The notes: generated by a model not told the origin, from the sequence alone. 58,557 nucleotides of DNA from Fibrobacterales bacterium (GCA_017650365.1 JAGCEZ010000056.1:1-58557); one strand, 5' to 3'; positions 23,994 through 34,807 are shown, counted from the first letter of the stretch. A program made the numbers and translations.

Positions 23994-25568
23994 ATGGCTG
24001 AAGGGAAGCTGCCCAGTTCGAGGAGCCTGACCGTCGGGACGCTGCTGATCGCCGGGTCGAACGTCCTGAGCCGCCTGCTCGGCCTCGCCCGCGACGCGCT
24101 GCTGGCCCGCGCCGGCGGGACCTCGTTCCAGACCGACGCCTACAACATCGCCTTCCTGCTGCCCGACCTCCTGAACCACTTCCTCGGCGCGGGGCTCCTC
24201 TCCATCACGCTGATCCCGCTGCTCACGCCCGCGTTCAAGCGCGACGACCTCGACGGCGTCTCGCGCACGGTCTCCGAGATCTTCGGCGTGGTCTTCGGAG
24301 CCGTGACGCTCCTCGCGCTCCTCTGCTTCCTCTTCGCCGGAGAGATCGTGCCGCACCTGACCGAGCAGGCGCTCCCGCCCGAGACGCTCGCGCTCACGAT
24401 CCGCTACACGCGCATCCTCGTCTTCGCGCAGATCTTCTTCGTCGCGGGCGGGTTCCTGATGGCGGTGCAGTACGGGCGTTACAGGTACGCGATCCCCGCG
24501 CTCGCGCCGCTGGTCTACAACGCCTCGATCATCGCGGGCGGCGCGGTCGCCCTGGCCACGGGCGACGTCGCGTGCTTCTGCTGGGGCGTGCTCTTCGGCG
24601 CCTTCGCGGGGAACTTCGGGATCCAGTGGTTCGGCGCGCGGCGCGCGGGCCTGAGGCTCCGCCCCGTGGTCGACTTCCGGAGCCCGGCCCTGCGCCGCTA
24701 CCTCTGGCTGACGCTCCCGTTCGTCTTCGGCGCTGGCGCGACCTTCTCGAACGAGCTGGCCTACCGCTACTTCGGCGGCGCGGGCGAGGGGAACGTGGCC
24801 GGGCTGGGGTTCGGGCTGCGCATCATGATGTCGCTCGTCGGCGTCTTCGGCGGCGCCGCGGGCGTCGCCTCGTATCCGGTCCTGGCGCGCCACTGCGACG
24901 ACGGGGACTGGGAGGGGCTGGCGAAGCGCGTGGCGACCACGCTCGAGCGGATCTTCTGCCTGCTCGTGCCGGCGACGCTCGCGATCGGACTGCTGGCGCC
25001 CGAGGCGGTCTCGCTCTACCTGGGCGGCGGGAAGTTCGGCGACGAGTCGGTGCGGAGCGTGGTGCGCGCGCTGCGGTTCTACCTCCCGGTCGCGGTCCCG
25101 ATGAGCGCGACGCTGATCGTCGCGCGCTCCTTCTACGCCTCGAAGGACACCTGGACGCCCTCGCTCCTGACGCTGGGCGCCTTCCTCGCCACGCTTCCCT
25201 TCTACGCCCTCTTCGGGGAGGAACTCGGCGACGTCCGCGTCCCGGTCCTCTCCTTCGCGACGGCGCTCCTCCAGATCTCCCTCCTCGGAATCTTCTGGGC
25301 GCGCCGCCATCCCTCCCGGGAGCATCTGCGCCCGATCTTCGCGCTGCTGAAGATGGCCCTCCCCATGGCGCTGCTCGCCTGGGGCGCGTCGCGCGGGCTG
25401 GAGCTCTGGAACCGGCCGGAGAACGGCCTGCTCTTCTTCCTGGAACTCGCGCTCCTGGGGTGCGGGCTCTACCTCCTCTCCCTGCTGCTGCTCTGGCCGC
25501 TGCGCATTCCCGGATTCCAGGAGTGGACGGCGGCCCTGAAGCGGAAGGCGCTGCGGAGGCGTTGCTAA
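23994..25568 (+). CDS. murJ: Lipid II flippase MurJ
   Basis: A 524-aa multidrug/oligosaccharide-lipid/polysaccharide (MOP) family flippase with about 14 membrane helices that moves lipid II across the inner membrane for peptidoglycan synthesis. Typical parts are the N-terminal SNVLSRLLGLARDALLARAGG with TDAYNIAFLLPDLLNHFLGAG (about residues 20-65), the helix-break arginines, and APEAVSLYLGGGKF in the second half. The start ATG at 23994 lies 12 nt after mlaE. Stop is TAA. The following gene encodes an LpoA-like protein, so this part of the run serves cell-wall growth. Confidence 0.94.
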   Translation: MAEGKLPSSRSLTVGTLLIAGSNVLSRLLGLARDALLARAGGTSFQTDAYNIAFLLPDLLNHFLGAGLLSITLIPLLTPAFKRDDLDGVSRTVSEIFGVVFGAVTLLALLCFLFAGEIVPHLTEQALPPETLALTIRYTRILVFAQIFFVAGGFLMAVQYGRYRYAIPALAPLVYNASIIAGGAVALATGDVACFCWGVLFGAFAGNFGIQWFGARRAGLRLRPVVDFRSPALRRYLWLTLPFVFGAGATFSNELAYRYFGGAGEGNVAGLGFGLRIMMSLVGVFGGAAGVASYPVLARHCDDGDWEGLAKRVATTLERIFCLLVPATLAIGLLAPEAVSLYLGGGKFGDESVRSVVRALRFYLPVAVPMSATLIVARSFYASKDTWTPSLLTLGAFLATLPFYALFGEELGDVRVPVLSFATALLQISLLGIFWARRHPSREHLRPIFALLKMALPMALLAWGASRGLELWNRPENGLLFFLELALLGCGLYLLSLLLLWPLRIPGFQEWTAALKRKALRRRC

Positions 25569-25590
25569 ATTGTCCGGAGAACCTCCGGAG
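25566..25590 (+). promoter_or_regulatory. Putative -10 element and hairpin before the LpoA-like gene
   Basis: TAAATTG (25566-25572), preceded by TGC as in extended -10 promoters, overlaps the murJ stop codon. A small hairpin CCGGAG-AAC-CTCCGG (25574-25588) follows and can hide one of two GGAG ribosome binding sites. Confidence 0.4.
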
Positions 25591-25601
25591 ATGGAGTCGA
25601 A

Positions 25602-27437
25602 ATGCGCGCTCTGAACATCCTTCTGGTCCTCTGCCTGGCGTTCCCGCTCTTCGCGGGCGAACCCGAAACGCGTCTCGCCAAGGCGGCGCAGCTCGTCGCG
25701 CAGGGGAGGGACGCCGAGGCGATCCCCGACCTGCAGTGGGTTTCCGCGAAGTCCTGGCGCAACGGGACGGGCGAACGCGCCACGGTCCTGCTGATCGAGG
25801 CCTCGCTGCGCGCCGGGAAGTTCGACGAGGCCTCGCAGCTCGCCGACCGCTTCCTGAACTACCGCTCCAACAGCGCCTACGGTCCCCGCGTGGAGTGGGC
25901 GAAGGCCCGCCTCCTGCTCCGCGGCGGCGAATTCTTCGCCTCCGCGCGGAGCATGGCCGCGCTGCTGGCCCGTCCGCTCTCCGCCACGCTGCGCGGCGAG
26001 GTCACGGACCAGTTCCGCCGCCTCTTCGCCTCGGACGTCCTCTCCCCGCTTGAACTCGAGGCGCTCCTGCGCCGCGGGATCCCGGACGCCACGCTGACCG
26101 GCGACCTGCTCTGGAACCTCGGGTCCGCGCTGGAGCGCCAGGAAAGATGGCGCGGCGCCGTCTGGCACTACGGCTGGCTCGCGTCCGAGTTCCCGGACCA
26201 CCCCAGGGCCGCGGACGCGCGCACGCACGCCGCCGCGCTCGAGGGCAAGGGCCTCGGCCGCCCCGTGGTCCTCGTCGTCGCGCCGCTCACGGGCGATCTC
26301 GCGCCCTACGGCAACGACCTCCTGCAGGGCGCGGTGCTCGCGCTTGAGCAGAGCGGCCGGGGAGACGCGATCTCCTGGCGCGCGGTCGACGGCAAGGGGC
26401 AGCCCTCCGAGACCATCCGCGCGGTGAAGGAGGCGATGTCGCAGGAGAACGTCGTCGCGGTGGTCGGGCCGATCCTCAGCCCGGTCTCCTCCGCGCTCGC
26501 CGGCTGGATGTCGGGCGCGGCGCCCGGCGTTCCGCTCGTCGTCCCCTCCGCCAACGGCGAGAACGTCGCCGCGCTCGGCGCCAACGTCTTCCAGCTCTCC
26601 GTCCCGCTCTCCGACCTCGCGCGCGGCGTCGCCCGCCACGCGATGGAGTGCCGCAACCTCCGCGAGTTCGCCGTGCTCGCCCCCCGGACCTCCTACGGCA
26701 ACGCCATGGCCGAGGCCTTCGTGGACGAAGTGGAGAACGCGGGCGGCCTGGTCGTCGGCGCGGAACGGTACCAGGAGGGGCTTCCGGACTACAAGGCCCA
26801 GTTCGACGCGCTGCGCCTCAAGGGCTACAAGCTGCTGACCGACCGCCGCGCCATCGCCGCGGGCAAGACCGCGGCGGCCAAGGAGAAGAGCCCCAAGGCG
26901 CGCCACGCGTTCCTCGCCGACTCCGCGATCGTCGTGGACGGCGTCTTCATCGCGGCCAGCGACCCGGCCGACGCGCTCCAGCTGGCGCAGATGACGCGCC
27001 ACTACATGATCAAGGGCGAGCTCTTCGGCTCCTCGGGCTGGTACGGGTCGTCGCTCCTCCGCGGCGACGGGCGCAAGCTGGTGGAGTCGGCGGTCTTCTC
27101 GTCCGACTTCCTCGAACGCTCCGACGATTCCACGTGGACGAAGTTCGACGAGGCCTACCGCAAGCGCTGGGGCTCGGCCCCGGGCCAGGACCGCGTCGCG
27201 GGCCTCGGCTACGACGCGATGCGCCTCGTGCTGCGCGGCGAGAAGCTGGCCGCGGGCGGCGACCTCGTGGCGGCCATGCGGACCGTCCGCCGGATCCCCG
27301 GCGTCTACGGCGGCATCGAGCTCGACCCCGCCACGGGCGGCAACTCCAAGGTGCACCTCGTGCGCGTCGAGGAGGGCCGCTTCAAGGTGCTCGAAGGCTG
27401 CGGCGAACCTCCCGCCGCCGCCCCCGCCGCGAAGTAG
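25602..27437 (+). CDS. LpoA-like protein: TPR region plus type I periplasmic-binding fold
   Basis: A 611-aa exported protein with signal LNILLVLCLAFPLFAG. The first 210 residues are helical, with TPR-like repeats (AKAAQLVAQGRDAEAIPDLQ). From about 225 on it has a Leu/Ile/Val-binding-protein-like fold: VVAPLTGDLAPYGNDLLQGA, VVAVVGPILSPVSSA, PSANGENVAALGANVFQL, and APRTSYGNAMAEAFVDE. This two-part layout is that of LpoA, the outer-membrane activator of penicillin-binding protein PBP1A, and of Fibrobacter ABC-type substrate-binding proteins. No transporter genes are adjacent, while murJ is immediately upstream, so a cell-wall role is favoured. No lipobox cysteine is seen, unlike E. coli LpoA. 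Confidence 0.8.
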   Translation: MRALNILLVLCLAFPLFAGEPETRLAKAAQLVAQGRDAEAIPDLQWVSAKSWRNGTGERATVLLIEASLRAGKFDEASQLADRFLNYRSNSAYGPRVEWAKARLLLRGGEFFASARSMAALLARPLSATLRGEVTDQFRRLFASDVLSPLELEALLRRGIPDATLTGDLLWNLGSALERQERWRGAVWHYGWLASEFPDHPRAADARTHAAALEGKGLGRPVVLVVAPLTGDLAPYGNDLLQGAVLALEQSGRGDAISWRAVDGKGQPSETIRAVKEAMSQENVVAVVGPILSPVSSALAGWMSGAAPGVPLVVPSANGENVAALGANVFQLSVPLSDLARGVARHAMECRNLREFAVLAPRTSYGNAMAEAFVDEVENAGGLVVGAERYQEGLPDYKAQFDALRLKGYKLLTDRRAIAAGKTAAAKEKSPKARHAFLADSAIVVDGVFIAASDPADALQLAQMTRHYMIKGELFGSSGWYGSSLLRGDGRKLVESAVFSSDFLERSDDSTWTKFDEAYRKRWGSAPGQDRVAGLGYDAMRLVLRGEKLAAGGDLVAAMRTVRRIPGVYGGIELDPATGGNSKVHLVRVEEGRFKVLEGCGEPPAAAPAAK

Positions 27438-27440
27438 CGG

Positions 27441-28265
27441 TCACTTGAAATTGTACGTGTGCTCGTAGAGCATCTTCCCGTAGTTCTTCTCTTCGGGGAC
27501 GTTGTCGTAGATGTTGCGGCGCTGGCCCTTGGGGTCGTGGACCGGGTCGATGGGGTCGACGTCGAAGAAGAACTTCTTGCGGACCCAGTACCAGACCTTC
27601 GTCCCGGCGCTGTCGGTCTTGACGGGGAACCCGCTCCACCCCTTGACCGCGCGGATGGTGTGGTAGGCGAACTTGAGGTCGCCGCGGATCTGCAGCGGCA
27701 CGGCGTTCTCGACGTTCCCGAGCGTGTCGACCAGGATGCCGATCTCGACCATGCCGGGGCGCCCGGCGTGGCGCATTTCGAGCGGATAGTCGGGGAGCTT
27801 GTTCCCGAGCGAGTCCACCGTGTTCGCCTGCTCGATCCCGACGCCCGCGGGCTCGACCGATTCGGACTTCCAGAGCGGCGGGATCGTGTCGGGCTTGCGC
27901 GGGTCGGCGGGCAGCGCGAGGTCGCGCTCGGAGGGCCTGAGCACGCGGTCGGGCGCCTTCCTCGCCACGCGCCGCTTGACCGGAATGCTCCAGTGCTTCG
28001 GCGCCTCGGGCGCGGGCGGTTCCTCCTCGGCGACCTCTTCGGGGACGGGCGCCGGCGCGGGACGCTCCCTCCTCGGCTTCGGCGGCGGGGGAGGCGGCGG
28101 TTCGGGCGTCTCGACGGAGAACTCGACGTGGATCTCGGCCTTCGGTTCCTTCCGCTCCCCGGTCTCGAGCGAGGAGAACTGCAGGAAGAGCAGCAGGAAA
28201 AGATGCGCGGCCGCCGAGAAGGCGAGGATGGCCCGGTGCGTCTTTTTGCCGTAGATCCGGATCAT
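27441..28265 (-). CDS. tonB: TonB family energy transducer
   Basis: A 274-aa TonB-like protein that transmits proton-motive force from the inner membrane to outer-membrane receptors. It has one N-terminal membrane helix (AILAFSAAAHLFLLLFLQF), a Pro-rich spacer (ETPEPPPPPPPKPRRERP, then PAPVPEEVAEEEPPAPEAP) and a C-terminal TonB domain. That domain contains YPLEMRHAGRPGMVEIGILVD and a YxxxRAVKGWSGFP-type segment, followed by an unusual basic, tyrosine-rich tail of about 50 residues. The start at 28265 overlaps the upstream gene by 4 nt. It may energise the receptor encoded at 19424-21865. It converges on the LpoA-like gene with 3 nt between. Confidence 0.83.
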   Translation of the reverse strand: MIRIYGKKTHRAILAFSAAAHLFLLLFLQFSSLETGERKEPKAEIHVEFSVETPEPPPPPPPKPRRERPAPAPVPEEVAEEEPPAPEAPKHWSIPVKRRVARKAPDRVLRPSERDLALPADPRKPDTIPPLWKSESVEPAGVGIEQANTVDSLGNKLPDYPLEMRHAGRPGMVEIGILVDTLGNVENAVPLQIRGDLKFAYHTIRAVKGWSGFPVKTDSAGTKVWYWVRKKFFFDVDPIDPVHDPKGQRRNIYDNVPEEKNYGKMLYEHTYNFK

Positions 28266-29986
28266 GGAGTGTGGGGACGGAGAGCTCCGCGCGCGACCCA
28301 GGCGGCGTCGTGCTTCAGCCAGGCTTCGTTGGCGGTGAAGAGGAGAAGCCCGCGCGTCTTCCGGAGGTCCGAACGCGCCGCTCCGATCTGCTCCAGCTGC
28401 AGCGCGAGGTCCTGGCGCCCGCTCCAGCCCGCGGTCTCCCAGGTGGAGAGCGAGGGGAGGACGCCGAGCGCGGGGAGCCCCGCCGCCTTCCGCGCCGCGC
28501 CGACCTTCTCCGCGACCGCGTTCCAGCGGTCGAGCCGGGCGCGGAAGCGCCCGAGGTCGTCGTCGTGGAGGCGCGGCGCGACGCCCGAGATCCAGCCCTT
28601 CTCCGCCCAGAGGACCCAGTCCTGGCCCTTCTCCTCGAGCGCGCGGACGGGGTCGTCGTCCACGACCGCGGTCACCCGGACGCCCGCGTCCGCGGCGGCG
28701 CGCGCGATTTCGGCGACGAACGAGTCGAGCGCCGCCCGCCGGAACCCGGCGAACGCCGCGTGGAGGGCGGAGTCGGGGAAGACGCTTCCGGGCCACCCGG
28801 CGACCTTGCGTTCGCCGAGCCGCTTCGCGAACTCCGTTTCGCACGTCTTCCCGTAGTCGGTCTCGTCCCCGAACGGGAGCTCGAAGTCGTCCACGAGGAT
28901 CTCCCGGACGCCGAGCCCGGCGAGCTGCCCGGCGAGCGCCGTCGCGGCGAGCGCGCGGACCTCGTCCGAGCAGAGCGTGAGCGCGGGGCGCGGTTCGCCG
29001 TTCGGGTCCTGCTGCAGCCAGCCCCGCGCGTGCCATTCGGCGAGCTCCGCGTCGGTCGCCCCGGCCGGAACCCGGACGAGCGAGAGCGCGGGGATCCAGT
29101 CCAGGGAGAGCGCGGCCGCGCGGTCGCGGAGCGGGCTTGCCTTCCCCTCGCCGTAGAGCCCGAAGCGGATCTCCTCCACGAGCCCCGTCGCGCCGGCGCG
29201 CGCAAGCGAATCGGCCCACTCCGCGCGCGGTTCCTGCGTCCAGAAGAGCCGTTCCTCGCCCGGGGCGGGCTTGCTCGTCGGCCCGAGGAGAATCCAGGCC
29301 TGCGCCATCCAGCGCCGCCCCTCCTTCCAGAGCTCCAGGTCCTCTTCGGGCTTCGACCTGCGGTCGGCGTTCCAGAGCTTCGCGTGGATGCGCCGCGCGT
29401 TCTCCACCCGTTCGCCGCGCGGGCCCGAATAGGGCGGCTTCGCCCCCTCCTTCAGCGCCTCCACGGCGGCGAGCATCTCGGCGTAGGGCCCGAACTTCCC
29501 GATCTCGTCGGGGTTCGGGCGGAGGGGCAGCCAGCGCCAGCCCGAAAGCCGGACCTCGGCGCCGTTCGCGGAATTTCCCAGCCAGCGGAGCTCGAACCCG
29601 ACGGGCGGTTTCGAGAGGTCGGGCTCCTCGCCCTCGACCCAGACGGGGCGGAGGGGGACCCGCTCGGCGGTCTTTCTTCCGGAGGGGACCAGCGGCTCGA
29701 AGCCCGCGGCGGCGTCGGGCCAGAGGGCGACCAGCTCCAGCCCCGGGACCTCCAGGGGGCGCGACGCGGAGACCGAGACCTCCAGCGCGCCCGTCGTGTC
29801 GAGCGCGAAGGGCTTCCGCGGGACGAAAGACCAGACGCACCCGCCTTCGGGGCAGGAGAAGAGCGTTTCGCCTCCGGCGGAACGCGGGGCCGGATCCCCC
29901 CAGCGGAGGGCGGCGGCGGGCGCGGCCAGGGCCTGGACCGCGGCGAGGGCCCCGAGAAGGAGCGGGATCCGGGAAATCGTCGGCAT
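28262..29986 (-). CDS. Secreted TIM-barrel protein resembling GHL10-type hydrolases
   Basis: A 574-aa exported protein (signal LLLGALAAVQALAAPAAA). The first 160 residues look like a beta-sandwich (ALEVSVSASRPLEVPGLELVA). The C-terminal 350 residues look like a TIM barrel: LVEEIRFGLYGEGKAS, WIPALSLVRVPAG, GWLQQDPNGEPRPALTLCSDEVRAL, then VREILVDDFELPF with acidic residues where family members have the catalytic DD. This order matches GHL10/FenI-like glycosidases, some of which act on peptidoglycan or other polysaccharides. I cannot name the substrate, and identity is tentative. It shares a 4-nt overlap with tonB. The ATG is 4 nt after a TAAATTTG element. Confidence 0.6.
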   Translation of the reverse strand: MPTISRIPLLLGALAAVQALAAPAAALRWGDPAPRSAGGETLFSCPEGGCVWSFVPRKPFALDTTGALEVSVSASRPLEVPGLELVALWPDAAAGFEPLVPSGRKTAERVPLRPVWVEGEEPDLSKPPVGFELRWLGNSANGAEVRLSGWRWLPLRPNPDEIGKFGPYAEMLAAVEALKEGAKPPYSGPRGERVENARRIHAKLWNADRRSKPEEDLELWKEGRRWMAQAWILLGPTSKPAPGEERLFWTQEPRAEWADSLARAGATGLVEEIRFGLYGEGKASPLRDRAAALSLDWIPALSLVRVPAGATDAELAEWHARGWLQQDPNGEPRPALTLCSDEVRALAATALAGQLAGLGVREILVDDFELPFGDETDYGKTCETEFAKRLGERKVAGWPGSVFPDSALHAAFAGFRRAALDSFVAEIARAAADAGVRVTAVVDDDPVRALEEKGQDWVLWAEKGWISGVAPRLHDDDLGRFRARLDRWNAVAEKVGAARKAAGLPALGVLPSLSTWETAGWSGRQDLALQLEQIGAARSDLRKTRGLLLFTANEAWLKHDAAWVARGALRPHTP

Positions 29987-29990
29987 GACG

Positions 29991-29998
29991 CAAATTTA
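29991..29998 (-). promoter_or_regulatory. Putative -10 element of the GHL10-like gene
   Basis: TAAATTTG on the minus strand, 4 nt (CGTC) before the ATG at 29986; no room for a ribosome binding site. Confidence 0.5.
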
Positions 29999-30025
29999 GA
30001 AGTCCGCCCGAATTTGCTACATTCG
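29995..30025 (+). promoter_or_regulatory. Promoter of the TPR-uvrB operon
   Basis: TTTAGA (29995-30000), 17 bp, TACATTCG (30018-30025) with TGC before it as in extended -10 promoters. It is interleaved with the divergent promoter. The leader of about 38 nt has GAGG (30060-30063) before the ATG at 30069. Confidence 0.5.
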
Positions 30026-30068
30026 CCTCCCGTGCAAATCCCCCTTTTGGGCTAACTCGAGGCAAGTC

Positions 30069-30809
30069 ATGGCTTCCGAAAAGAATCCGCAGGTCGAAGT
30101 CGGCGAATACCAGCGCAAGGACCGTTTCCAGCAGAAGGTCGGCGACGCCGTCGACCGTCTCCAGAACGAGCTGCCCCACCGCACCAACCAGCTGATTGCC
30201 GCGGTCGCCGTCGTCGTCCTCGTCGCCCTCGGGATCTTCTGGCAGGTGAACAACGTCCGCGAACGCGACAAGGCCGAGGCGGGCCGTCTCGGCGCCGCCC
30301 TCGCCGCCCACGAATCGGGCGACTTCCTCTCCGAAAAGGCCGAGCTCGAGAAGTTCCTCGCCTCCAACCCCTCCTCCGCGCTGGTCCGCGCCAAGGCCGC
30401 GCTCCTGCTCGGCAACCTGAACTACCTCGAACGCGACTTCGACGCGGCCGAGAAGAACTTCCGCGCCAGCGTCTCCGACGCCGGGAGCGTCGCGCTGATC
30501 GCCTCCGCCGCCCGCCACGGCCACGCCTCCACGCTGATGCAGAAGGGCGACTACGCGGCCGCCGCGTCCGAATGGGAATCCTTCGTCTCCTCCTACGGCA
30601 AGCGCCGCGGCACCGCGCGCGAACAGGCCGCGGGCAGGGACTCGTTCGACGAAGTGGCCCTCGTGGCCGACGCCCTCTACAAGCTCGCCATCTGCCGCGT
30701 CGAGCTCGGGCAGAACGACAAGGCGCGCGAAGCCTGCGAACGCATCCTCGCGAGCTACGGCGACAGCCGCGTCGCGAACCAGGCCCGCCTGGTCCTCGCC
30801 GCCCTCTAG
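30069..30809 (+). CDS. Membrane-anchored TPR protein
   Basis: A 246-aa protein with a basic, coiled N-terminus ([18 protein letters not shown]), one membrane helix ([17 protein letters not shown], about residues 42-58) and a C-terminal tetratricopeptide region ([49 protein letters not shown]). This topology resembles YfgM/TPR_21-type proteins, which act as periplasmic chaperone adaptors at the Sec translocon, but the match is by layout only. It lies 24 nt before uvrB and is probably co-transcribed with it. Confidence 0.78.
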   Translation: MASEKNPQVEVGEYQRKDRFQQKVGDAVDRLQNELPHRTNQLIAAVAVVVLVALGIFWQVNNVRERDKAEAGRLGAALAAHESGDFLSEKAELEKFLASNPSSALVRAKAALLLGNLNYLERDFDAAEKNFRASVSDAGSVALIASAARHGHASTLMQKGDYAAAASEWESFVSSYGKRRGTAREQAAGRDSFDEVALVADALYKLAICRVELGQNDKAREACERILASYGDSRVANQARLVLAAL

Positions 30810-30833
30810 CGCCCAGGGCCCGGAGAAGGCGCG

Positions 30834-32930
<2,097 letters not shown>

Positions 32931-33314
32931 GCCGCTGGCGAATTTCATGCCTAAATATCCATTCGAAACGGACTTTAATCGATTCTTGAACGGCTGTTCG
33001 CGGGCGAAGGCCGGGTTTGCATTTCCGGAATTCCCGGAACGGATTTGTCAAGAGGAAAATGACGAATTTTTTTTGTGGCCAGAATGTGGATAGATTGTCG
33101 GACTTCGCGTGACGAAAATGTGGATAAATGTGAACAAAACGATGCGCTCAAAAACCTCGATCGAAACCGGCCTTGTCCAAAGCGGAAAAATGTGGCGTTT
33201 TTGCGCTGAAAAACGTGTTTCCCGATGAAAAGGCAAAAAGGCCGTCCGCTCTCCGATTTCCTTTACTAGATTTCAAAAAAGCCGGAGACAAGCCATTCAG
33301 GCCCGGCGTGAGGA
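32931..33314. other. Intergenic DnaA-box region upstream of dnaA (candidate oriC or dnaA control region)
   Basis: A 384-nt gap with no gene, clearly more AT-rich than its surroundings. It holds a perfect DnaA box TGTGGATAA (33119-33127), a one-mismatch box TGTGGATAG (33085-33093), a weaker TGTGAACAA (33129-33137), and a T8 run (33067-33074). A further TGTTGATAA lies inside the start of dnaA (33323-33331). A small inverted repeat TTCCGG-AATTC-CCGGAA (33023-33039) precedes them. The boxes are in one orientation and closely spaced, as in an origin or an autoregulated dnaA promoter. Strand skew, which would decide between these, cannot be judged by eye. Confidence 0.6.
33267..33274 (+). promoter_or_regulatory. 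Putative -10 element of dnaA
   Basis: TAGATTTC, 40 nt before the ATG at 33315 and about 130 nt downstream of the DnaA boxes. The leader would be about 35 nt. Confidence 0.45.
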
Positions 33315-34742
33315 ATGGGGATTGTTGATAAGATGTCGATAGAAGCCAAAGCGCTGGAACCGCTCGAATCCGCTTGGGGACGGATTCTGGACTCCTGGAA
33401 GGAGTCGCTGGGCGCTTTCGCCTACGGCACCTGGATCGCGGGCTGCAGCCTCCTCCGCGAAACGCCGGACGGGACGCTGGTCGTCGGCCTGGCCTCCCAG
33501 TTCCACTGCGACTACTGCCGCCGGATGCGCGAACGCCTCCTCCTGGCCGCCGGCGAAGTCCGTCCCGGGCTCGCCTCGATCGAGTTCGAGGTCGATTCCT
33601 CGCTGGTCCCGCCGCAGCCCCGGCCGGAGTGCCCCGAAATCCCGTCCGTGCGGATCGAGCCCGTCGTCCCCGACCAGCGCGCCCCGCGCGGCGAGCGTCC
33701 TCCCTTCCGCGACGGCTTCACGTTCGCCGAGTTCGTCGAGGGCGAAGCCAACGAAATGGCGCTGAACGCCTGCCGGCAGGTGGCCGAGAACCCGGGCGCC
33801 GAGGGCCTCAACCCCCTGATCGTCTACGGCGGCTCCGGCCTCGGCAAGACCCATCTGCTCCACGCCCTGGGCCGCCAGGCCTGGGAGACCCGCGCCGTCG
33901 AGCGCGTGGCGATCCGCACGGTCGACCAGCTCGTCGCCGGCCTGGCCGAGACGGCGCGCCGCGGGCTCTCCGTCGGACAGCGCTTCGCCGACTACCTCCG
34001 CGCCGGGCTGGTCCTCGTGGACGACGTCCAGCTCCTGCCGAAGAGCGGCTGGGTGCACGACCAGTTCGCCGAGCTCTCCCGGCTCCTGATCTCCCGCGGC
34101 GTCCAGCTGGTCGTCACGAGCGACAAGCCCCTCTCCGAGCTCCAGTGGGCCGACCCGCAGCGCTTCCGCCACATGAAGGAGGGGATGGCGCTGGAGATCG
34201 GCAACCCCGACAGCCGGCTGCGCCTGGAGATCCTCCGCCAGAAGCTGAAGACGACGTGCCCGGACGCGGGGCTCTCCGACGAGGTGCTGGAGTTCGTCTC
34301 CGAAAACGACTTCGGCAACGTCCGCGAGCTGGAGGGGGCGCTCCTCAAGCTCGCGTTCCACGGCCGGATGCTGGGCTCGGAATGCACGATCGACATCGCG
34401 CAGAGCATCCTCGCCGACAGCGTCCGCGACAGCCGCCAGACCCTGACGCTGGAGATGATCGCCGCGGAGACCGCCCGCTGCTTCGGCCTGACGGTCGAGC
34501 ACCTCAAGAGCAAGAGCCGCCGCAAGGAGTACGTCACGGCGCGCAAGGTCGCGATGCACCTGGCGCGCACGCTCCTCGACCAGACGCTCCACTCGATCGG
34601 GTTCTACTTCAACCGCGACTACTCCACGGTCTCCAGCTCCATCGACACCGTCGAGGCCGCGATGGCGCTCGACCCCGACTTCGCGAACCGCGTCGAACGC
34701 CTCCGCGACCGCCTGGTCGCCCTCCGCAGCCTGGGCGAATAG
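33315..34742 (+). CDS. dnaA: Chromosomal replication initiator DnaA (divergent)
   Basis: A 475-aa AAA+ initiator that binds DnaA boxes and opens the origin. Domain I is seen in WGRILDSWKESLGAFAYGTWI. Walker A GGSGLGKTHLLHALG is at about residues 172-186, Walker B LVLVDDVQLL at about 233-242, and domain IV includes ARKVAMHLARTLLDQTL and RDYSTVSSSI (about 434-443). Two features differ from the norm. The DNA-contact signature RDHTTV reads RDYSTV. The box VII arginine-finger segment, usually RLxSRFxxGL, reads QRFRHMKEGM (about 282-291). The ATG at 33315 is used, but MSIEAKALE at 33333 is a possible alternative. dnaN does not follow; the tol-pal operon does. Confidence 0.92.
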   Translation: MGIVDKMSIEAKALEPLESAWGRILDSWKESLGAFAYGTWIAGCSLLRETPDGTLVVGLASQFHCDYCRRMRERLLLAAGEVRPGLASIEFEVDSSLVPPQPRPECPEIPSVRIEPVVPDQRAPRGERPPFRDGFTFAEFVEGEANEMALNACRQVAENPGAEGLNPLIVYGGSGLGKTHLLHALGRQAWETRAVERVAIRTVDQLVAGLAETARRGLSVGQRFADYLRAGLVLVDDVQLLPKSGWVHDQFAELSRLLISRGVQLVVTSDKPLSELQWADPQRFRHMKEGMALEIGNPDSRLRLEILRQKLKTTCPDAGLSDEVLEFVSENDFGNVRELEGALLKLAFHGRMLGSECTIDIAQSILADSVRDSRQTLTLEMIAAETARCFGLTVEHLKSKSRRKEYVTARKVAMHLARTLLDQTLHSIGFYFNRDYSTVSSSIDTVEAAMALDPDFANRVERLRDRLVALRSLGE

Positions 34743-34799
34743 CCCGTCCGCGCCCGCCGCCGCGCGCCCCGCGCCCGGACGCCGCGTCCGCCGAATTGG

Positions 34800-34807
34800 T
34801 ATATTCG
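34800..34807 (+). promoter_or_regulatory. Putative -10 element of the tol-pal operon
   Basis: TATATTCG, preceded by TGG (extended -10 form), lies 4 nt before the tolQ ATG. The predicted transcript begins at or next to the start codon. Confidence 0.55.

Noticed and set aside
33023-33039. Inverted repeat TTCCGG-AATTC-CCGGAA as a uvrB terminator
   Set aside because: The stem is only 6 bp, and the T8 run is about 30 nt further on, too far for an intrinsic terminator.
33048-33236. A 62-codon minus-strand frame in the dnaA upstream region
   Set aside because: It runs through the DnaA boxes, has no ribosome binding site and shows no protein-like composition.
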